64,000 nt of DNA, taken from the NCBI RefSeq assembly GCF_006658505.1, contig NZ_VFUZ01000001.1, positions 124,001 through 188,000 of the forward strand. The letters run 5' to 3'. This DNA comes from Mesorhizobium sp. B2-4-15. GTDB lineage: Bacteria; Pseudomonadota; Alphaproteobacteria; Rhizobiales; Rhizobiaceae. Positions 59,497 through 64,000 of the stretch are shown piece after piece (position 1 is the stretch's first letter; the number at the start of each line of letters is the position of its first letter). Under the pieces are notes generated by a model that worked only from the letters and a program-made list of their open reading frames with translations, did no database searches and was not told the origin of the DNA. The position numbers were made by a program, and so were the translations under genes.

Positions 59497-59573
59497 GAGC
59501 CTTATCCAATCCCGTCACGTGTGATTTTCCACACTTGTAGCAGAGCCGGCCTCTCAGCGGGGAAAATAGTTGG

Positions 59574-60095
59574 TCACGTGGTAGGGCCGGCGCTGAGAGT
59601 CTTGCTGGCGACCACGGCTTCATAGGCGGCCCGCAGCGTCGCGCGGACAGAGGGGCCGGACGGTGTGTCGAGCGGCGTGCCGAGATGCTCGTGACGCAGT
59701 TCGCCCATGAATTTCTCCCACATTGGCGGTCCGCCCTTTTCCAGAAGTTCGGCGCGGATCGAGAGTTCATCGCTGGTCGGCAGCCAGACCCGGCCCCAGG
59801 CGCCGAGATGGGCCAGGATCGGCACCAGCGTGATGGCCATCTCGGTCAGGCTGTAGATCGCCTTCTGCTTGTGACTGGGGTCGTCGGCCTTGGTCAGCAT
59901 GCCAAGCTCCATCAGCCGCTTCAGCCGGTCGGCGAGGATGTTGGAGGCAATGCCTTCCATCGATCCATTGAGCAGTTCGCGAAAATGGCGCCTGCCGCCG
60001 AAAATCATGTCGCGAAGGATGATCAGGCTCCAGCGGTCGCCGAACACTTCCAGCGACAGGTTGATCGGGCAGCCGGACCGGCGATCGAGGCTCAT
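59574..60095 (-). CDS. HxlR-family transcriptional regulator
   Basis: 173 residues. The HxlR winged helix covers about 8-100: CPINLSLEVFGDRWSLIILR, FRELLNGSMEGIASNILADR. The conserved Cys near the N-terminus can serve as a thiol sensor. The C-terminal 70 residues extend beyond the core. It is divergent from a hydrolase gene with an inverted repeat between. Confidence 0.92.
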   Translation of the reverse strand: MSLDRRSGCPINLSLEVFGDRWSLIILRDMIFGGRRHFRELLNGSMEGIASNILADRLKRLMELGMLTKADDPSHKQKAIYSLTEMAITLVPILAHLGAWGRVWLPTSDELSIRAELLEKGGPPMWEKFMGELRHEHLGTPLDTPSGPSVRATLRAAYEAVVASKTLSAGPTT

Positions 60096-60115
60096 TCGAT
60101 TCTCTCCGCAAAACC

Positions 60116-60152
60116 AGTTGCATTATCGTATCAGTTTTATTATCGTGCAACT
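60116..60152. promoter_or_regulatory. candidate HxlR operator
   Basis: AGTTGCA (60116-60122) and TGCAACT (60146-60152) form an inverted repeat enclosing two TTATCG words. It is in the 91-base divergent gap between the regulator and the hydrolase. Confidence 0.5.
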
Positions 60153-60186
60153 GATTTCAAAATGCAATCAGTATGGGAGGATCTAA

Positions 60187-61041
60187 ATGACTGCGATCGA
60201 TCGCCCCGAGATCGTATCGGAAGCCTTCGGCGAGCGTGAAAATCCCGCGCTGCTCCTGATCATGGGCGCGATGGCCTCGATGCTGTGGTGGCCGGAGGCC
60301 TTTTGCCGGAAGCTGGCGGGTGCCGGGCTCCACGTGATCCGCTATGACAATCGCGATACCGGCCGCTCGACCAAATATCCGCCGGGCGCGCCGCCTTACA
60401 CATTCGACGACATGGCGGGCGATGCGATTGGTGTGCTCGACAGCCACGGCATCGGCGAGGCCCATGTCGCCGGCATGTCGATGGGCGGTATGATCGCGCA
60501 GCTCGTGGCGCTCAAGCATCCCTCCCGCGTTGCGTCGCTGACCGCGATCAGCAGCTCGCCGATGGGGATGGACAGCTCGCATCTGCCGCGACCGAGCGAT
60601 GCCTATACCGAGCATTCGGCCGAGGGCGCCGATGTCGATTGGTCGGACCGCCGCCAGGTGATCGACTTCATGGTCAGGGATACCAGGGCGATCGCCAGCA
60701 CCGCGCATCCCTTCGACGCGGCCCGGATGCGCGCATTCATCGAACAGGATTATATCAGGTCCGGCGGATTCCTGAGCGCAACCAATCATTTCCTGCTCAA
60801 GGGCACCGACCGATGGAATGGCTGGCTGCACGAGATGAGGGCGCCGTTGCTTGTCATCCACGGCACGGCGGATCCGATCTTTCCGATCGAGCATGGCGAG
60901 GCGCTGGCAGGGTGGGTCGCCGGTGCGAAACTCCTTCGTGTCGAAGGCGGCGGCCATGAGCTGCATCCGGACGACTGGACGACGATATTGGCGGCAATCG
61001 TCGCCCACGTCCGGGCCAACCGAGGCGACGGCAGGTCTTGA
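60187..61041 (+). CDS. alpha/beta hydrolase
   Basis: 284 residues. LLIMGAMASMLWWPEAF, nucleophile elbow GMSMGG, acid in IHGTADPIFP and His in VEGGGHELHPDD form a complete triad. There is no signal peptide. GGGAGG lies 6 bases upstream of the ATG. It is divergent from the HxlR regulator, its likely controller. It resembles epoxide-hydrolase/haloperoxidase-like members; substrate unknown. Confidence 0.9.
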   Translation: MTAIDRPEIVSEAFGERENPALLLIMGAMASMLWWPEAFCRKLAGAGLHVIRYDNRDTGRSTKYPPGAPPYTFDDMAGDAIGVLDSHGIGEAHVAGMSMGGMIAQLVALKHPSRVASLTAISSSPMGMDSSHLPRPSDAYTEHSAEGADVDWSDRRQVIDFMVRDTRAIASTAHPFDAARMRAFIEQDYIRSGGFLSATNHFLLKGTDRWNGWLHEMRAPLLVIHGTADPIFPIEHGEALAGWVAGAKLLRVEGGGHELHPDDWTTILAAIVAHVRANRGDGRS

Positions 61042-61139
61042 CGAGTGAAGTTCGCCGCAATAGTTAAGTAAATGCTTCAGTGTTGATCCCGCGAACGCGC
61101 CGGCCGGCCACCGATGAACCAGAAACAGACGAGCAAAGA

Positions 61140-61796
61140 ATGTCCCTGACGCTGCATTTCCATCCCCTGGCCTCTTTCTGCTGGAAGCCGCTGATCGCGC
61201 TCTATGAGAACGCAACGCCTTTCGTGCCGGTCATCGTCGATCTCGGCGATGAACAATCGCGCGGGGCCTTCCTGAAGATATCGCCGACCGGCAAGATGCC
61301 GGCGCTGCGCGACGATGCGCGCGACCGCACGGTGCTGGAATCCACCATTGTCGTCGAATATCTGGCCGCGCACTATTCGGGGCCGGTCGAGCTCGTTCCG
61401 GCCGCCATCGACATGGCGCTGACCGTCCGCCAGGCCGACCGCTTCTACGATTTCTATGTGCAGGAGCCTATGCAGAAGATCGTCGGCGACCGGTTGCGGC
61501 CGCAGGACAAGAGCGATCCCTTCGGCGTCGAGCAAGCGCGAGGGCAACTGCGCACTTCCTATGCCATTATCGAAGATGAGATGCAGTCGAAGAAATGGGC
61601 GGTGGGCGACGCCTTCACAATGGCCGATTGCGCGGCCTCTCCCGCGCTTTTCTATGCCAACAAGGTGGAGCCTTTCGGCGACAAATATCCGGCCGTGAAG
61701 CGCTACCATGACCGCCTGCTGCAGCGTCCCGCCTTCAGCAGGGTGATCGAGGAGGCGCAGCCCTACTTCAAGCTCTTTCCCTACAACAATGGCTGA
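61140..61796 (+). CDS. glutathione S-transferase family protein
   Basis: 218 residues from ATG 61140. The thioredoxin-like N-domain (LTLHFHPLASFCWKPLIALY, SPTGKMPALRDD, LESTIVVEYLA) and the all-helical C-domain (AVGDAFTMADCAASPALFYA) are complete. It may detoxify electrophiles with glutathione. It is followed after 5 bases by an ArsR gene. Confidence 0.9.
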   Translation: MSLTLHFHPLASFCWKPLIALYENATPFVPVIVDLGDEQSRGAFLKISPTGKMPALRDDARDRTVLESTIVVEYLAAHYSGPVELVPAAIDMALTVRQADRFYDFYVQEPMQKIVGDRLRPQDKSDPFGVEQARGQLRTSYAIIEDEMQSKKWAVGDAFTMADCAASPALFYANKVEPFGDKYPAVKRYHDRLLQRPAFSRVIEEAQPYFKLFPYNNG

Positions 61797-61801
61797 CCGC
61801 G

Positions 61802-62137
61802 ATGCTGCACGATCCCGCCCAGCTCGACCTGATGTTCCAGGCGCTCGCCGATCCGGCGCGGCGGCAGATGGTCGACCGGCTGTCGCGCGGCCCCGCATCG
61901 GTCAGCCAACTGGCCGAGCCGCTGGCGATGTCGATGTCAGCGGTCGTCCAGCACCTTAACCTCCTGGAGGCGAGCGGCCTGGTGCGCACGCAGAAGGTTG
62001 GACGGGTACGCACCTGCCAGATCGAGCCCAAGGCGCTGAGAGCGGCAGAGCACTGGATCAATGAGCGTCGCCTCTCCTGGGAGCGCCGGTTGGATCGGCT
62101 CGGCGATTTCCTCGCGGAAACCAAGGACGAAAGCTGA
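61802..62137 (+). CDS. ArsR-family regulator, first copy
   Basis: 111 residues. Winged HTH: FQALADPARRQMVDRLSRGP, SVSQLAEPLAMSMSAVVQHL, NLLEASGLVRTQKVGRVRTC. There are no metal-binding Cys pairs, so it is the SRPBCC-associated ArsR type. It precedes an NTF2-like remnant and an SRPBCC gene. Confidence 0.9.
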   Translation: MLHDPAQLDLMFQALADPARRQMVDRLSRGPASVSQLAEPLAMSMSAVVQHLNLLEASGLVRTQKVGRVRTCQIEPKALRAAEHWINERRLSWERRLDRLGDFLAETKDES

Positions 62138-62150
62138 AGGGGGAATGGCC

Positions 62151-62410
62151 ATGTCCGCCAAAAGCAGAGCGGAATTGATCCGCTTTTATTTTGCCGCCTG
62201 CCAGGCAAATGAGCGTGATGTCGCCGAGACGGTGCTGGCGGACGACTTCACGTTCACCAGCCCCTATGACGATGCCATCGACCGCGCGACCTATTTCGCC
62301 CGGTGCTGGCCGGACACTCGTTTCGCGGCGACCGCCCGCGCAGCGTGGAGGTCTATTTCGGCGCTGCCTATCGTGACGGTGTCTTCATTCCACAGAACCA
62401 GTCGAGTTGA
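62151..62410 (+). pseudogene. NTF2/SnoaL-like protein, internally deleted and frameshifted
   Basis: The N-terminal part reads MSAKSRAELIRFYFAACQAN and FTFTSPYDDAIDRATYFARC. The C-terminal part RSVEVYFGAAYRDGVFIPQN and QSS-stop continues in a different frame, joined near CACTCGTTTCGCGGCGACCG. About 35-40 codons of the expected 125 are missing. Confidence 0.8.
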
Positions 62411-62428
62411 TCAACGAGGACCCGCTCC

Positions 62429-62890
62429 ATGACCGAACGATCCGTTGTCCATTCCACCTTTGTCGTCGAGCTGAGCTACCCGGTGGCGCCAGCGAAAGTC
62501 TTTTCGGCGTTCAGCGATCCGGACGCCAAGCGGCGCTGGTTCGTCGATCCCCACGACCCGACGCCCAGCCGCCACGAAATGGACTTCCGCGTCGGCGGCA
62601 AGGAGGTCAATGCCGGCTGCCCGAGCGATGGGCAGATGCATTTCTTCAATGCGGTCTATCAGGACATCGTACCCGACCGGCGCATCGTCTACAGCTACGA
62701 GCTGTTGTTCGGCGAAACCCGCGTCTCGGTGTCGCTGGCGACGATCGAGCTTGTCGCGGAAAGCGGGGGCACGCGGCTTGTGATGACGGAGCAGGGCGCC
62801 TTCCTCGACGGCCACGACACGTCAGCCCCGCGCGAGCATGGAACGGGCGAATTGCTCGACGCGCTCGGTGCCTTCCTGGCGCAAGCCTGA
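62429..62890 (+). CDS. SRPBCC (AHSA1-like) protein
   Basis: 153 residues. [20 protein letters not shown], then [20 protein letters not shown] and [20 protein letters not shown], with the C-terminal helix typical of the START/Bet v 1-like fold. Such proteins are often paired with the ArsR regulator upstream. Ligand unknown. Confidence 0.9.
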   Translation: MTERSVVHSTFVVELSYPVAPAKVFSAFSDPDAKRRWFVDPHDPTPSRHEMDFRVGGKEVNAGCPSDGQMHFFNAVYQDIVPDRRIVYSYELLFGETRVSVSLATIELVAESGGTRLVMTEQGAFLDGHDTSAPREHGTGELLDALGAFLAQA

Positions 62891-62925
62891 TCATCGTGAT
62901 GGCTTTGCTGATCAGGCGATGTGGA

Positions 62926-63189
62926 TCAGGCTTCCCAGAACTGATCGAGCCAGATGTTGAGCTTCAGGAAACCGGCGTTGCTTACCGTATAGACACGCCG
63001 TGTGCCTTCAGCCTTGGCGTTGACCAGTCCGGCGTCGAGCAACACTTTCAGATGCTGTGATACGGCCGGGCGCGAGACTGGTAGCCCGGCCGCCAATTCG
63101 TTGACGGTCTTCGGACCGCGTCGAAGTTCTTCCAGAAGATGGCGCCGATTAGGGTCGGCGATCGCCATGAAGGCGTCGGAAAACATCAT
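62926..63189 (-). CDS. ArsR-family regulator, second copy
   Basis: 87 residues. MAIADPNRRHLLEELRRGPK, AAGLPVSRPAVSQHLKVLLD, TRRVYTVSNAGFLKLNIWLD. No Cys metal sites. It is convergent with the SRPBCC gene, ending 35 bases away, and may be a sensor of the same type. Confidence 0.9.
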   Translation of the reverse strand: MMFSDAFMAIADPNRRHLLEELRRGPKTVNELAAGLPVSRPAVSQHLKVLLDAGLVNAKAEGTRRVYTVSNAGFLKLNIWLDQFWEA

Positions 63190-63220
63190 GCCTCATTTGT
63201 GAGGCAAAGTTTTTCAAATC

Positions 63221-64000
63221 TCAACTGCTTGCTTCTGCTTTTCTTCTTGGATCGAGCCGCAATGCTTCCGGGGTCACGGAGCGGTCCGCCGGTTGCGTCT
63301 TGAAGGCGTCGCGATCCTCGATCGGCACCGGAGCGCGGCGGCTGATGCGCAGCAGGGTGTAGCCGGCCAGAGACAAATGCGCGAAGGCGGTGGCCAGGAA
63401 CAGGCCCTCCGGTCGCATCCAGCCCATCAGCGCCGCCGCCAGCAAGGGGCCGATCATGGTGCCGAAACCATAGAGCAGCAGCAGGCCGCCCGAGACCTTG
63501 ACGAAATCCTCGGCACTGGCGTGGTCGTTGGCATGCGCCACGGCGATCGAATAGAGCGTATAGGCGAAAGCGCCGTAGGCGGCAGTCAGCACGATGACGA
63601 AGCTGGCGGAGCGCGGCTCGAACAGGAAGATGAGAACCGCAACCAGCGCACCGCCGAAAGCGGCACCGGCCAGCACGAAACGCCGGTCGGTCTTGTCGGA
63701 CAGGCGCCCGGCCGGAAGCTGCATGGCGGCACCGGCAACCACCACCAGGCTCATCATCAAGGCGATCTCGGCGGTGGAGATGCCGATGCGGGCGCCATAA
63801 ACCGCGCCAAGCGTGCCCCAGGCGCCGTTGGCGATGCCGATCAGCAGGCAGGCGATCGCCGACACGGGCGAATTCGCATAGAGGCTTTTGACGTCCAACT
63901 TGACGTCCTGCAATGGCTTGGGGGACGATGCCGTCGATACCGCGGTCGGGATCAGCGACAGGCAGAACAGGATGCCGGTGATCATGAACAGCGAAGCCGA
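63221..64000 (-). CDS. MFS transporter, C-terminal part (runs off window)
   Basis: At least 254 residues with about eight TM segments. The domain-separating segment (VKLDVKSLYANSPVSAIACL), a QLPAGRLSDKTDRRF loop and YSIAVAHANDHASAEDFVKV suggest a YcaD-like efflux/uptake MFS protein. The N-terminus is beyond the end of the window; substrate unknown. Confidence 0.85.
   Translation of the reverse strand, partial: SASLFMITGILFCLSLIPTAVSTASSPKPLQDVKLDVKSLYANSPVSAIACLLIGIANGAWGTLGAVYGARIGISTAEIALMMSLVVVAGAAMQLPAGRLSDKTDRRFVLAGAAFGGALVAVLIFLFEPRSASFVIVLTAAYGAFAYTLYSIAVAHANDHASAEDFVKVSGGLLLLYGFGTMIGPLLAAALMGWMRPEGLFLATAFAHLSLAGYTLLRISRRAPVPIEDRDAFKTQPADRSVTPEALRLDPRRKAEASS

Overview
The window looks like a chromosomal segment of a Mesorhizobium-type rhizobium (Alphaproteobacteria, Hyphomicrobiales). 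The evidence is high G+C, protein families and gene orders typical of that group (Suv3-like helicase - S4 protein - fdxA - carD; phaAB facing phaR; DUF1036 - pyk), and families of short palindromic intergenic repeats. I see no rRNA, tRNA, CRISPR array, prophage or insertion sequence. The assignment rests on sequence recognition, not on a database search.

Layout. 0-5 kb: an ABC-F ATPase (cut by the window edge) and thiamine diphosphokinase, divergent from a TPP-riboswitch-controlled thiBPQ thiamine importer. 5-10.5 kb: an M48 metalloprotease lipoprotein, sigma-32 (rpoH) and a polar amino-acid ABC importer. 10.5-16 kb: carD, fdxA, an S4 RNA-binding protein and a Suv3-like helicase whose tail carries an in-frame palindromic repeat. 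16-23 kb: polyhydroxybutyrate and acetyl-CoA genes (phaB, phaA, phaR, two divergent citrate-synthase-family genes of which one has an N-terminal HTH, and a patatin-like lipase with a PhaR-like upstream site). 24-29 kb: an RND efflux pair whose permease start is frameshifted. 29-38 kb: an NmrA-like reductase beside a decayed LysR gene, MFS, DUF1244, N-formylglutamate amidohydrolase, DUF1036 - pyruvate kinase, L,D-transpeptidase, a hydrolase, a TPR protein and L36. 38-42.3 kb: LprI-like protein, purEK, and an ECF sigma/anti-sigma pair. 42.6-48.4 kb: a likely catabolic operon (SelA-like PLP lyase, RidA, complete polar amino-acid ABC transporter) divergent from an IclR regulator. 48-57 kb: two DUF465 proteins, ispG, lytic transglycosylase, Stf0 sulfotransferase, a double-receiver hybrid kinase, SDR, polyprenyl synthase, mtgA. 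57-64 kb: L32, an agmatinase remnant, HxlR / hydrolase, GST, ArsR - NTF2 pseudogene - SRPBCC, a second ArsR and an MFS transporter running off the end.

How genes work together. ThiBPQ imports thiamine and ThiN makes TPP, which the riboswitch senses. PhaA and PhaB make 3-hydroxybutyryl-CoA and PhaR is the expected polymer-responsive repressor; a TGC-rich motif links it to the patatin-like gene. The 42.6-48.4 kb block couples uptake of a polar amino compound to a PLP ammonia-lyase-like enzyme and a RidA enamine/imine hydrolase. Several genes are visibly decaying (LysR, agmatinase, NTF2-like, RND start). The points most worth checking are the covarying structured repeat, the in-frame repeat in the helicase, the HTH-citrate synthase pair, the PhaR-like regulon, and the SelA-like/RidA operon.
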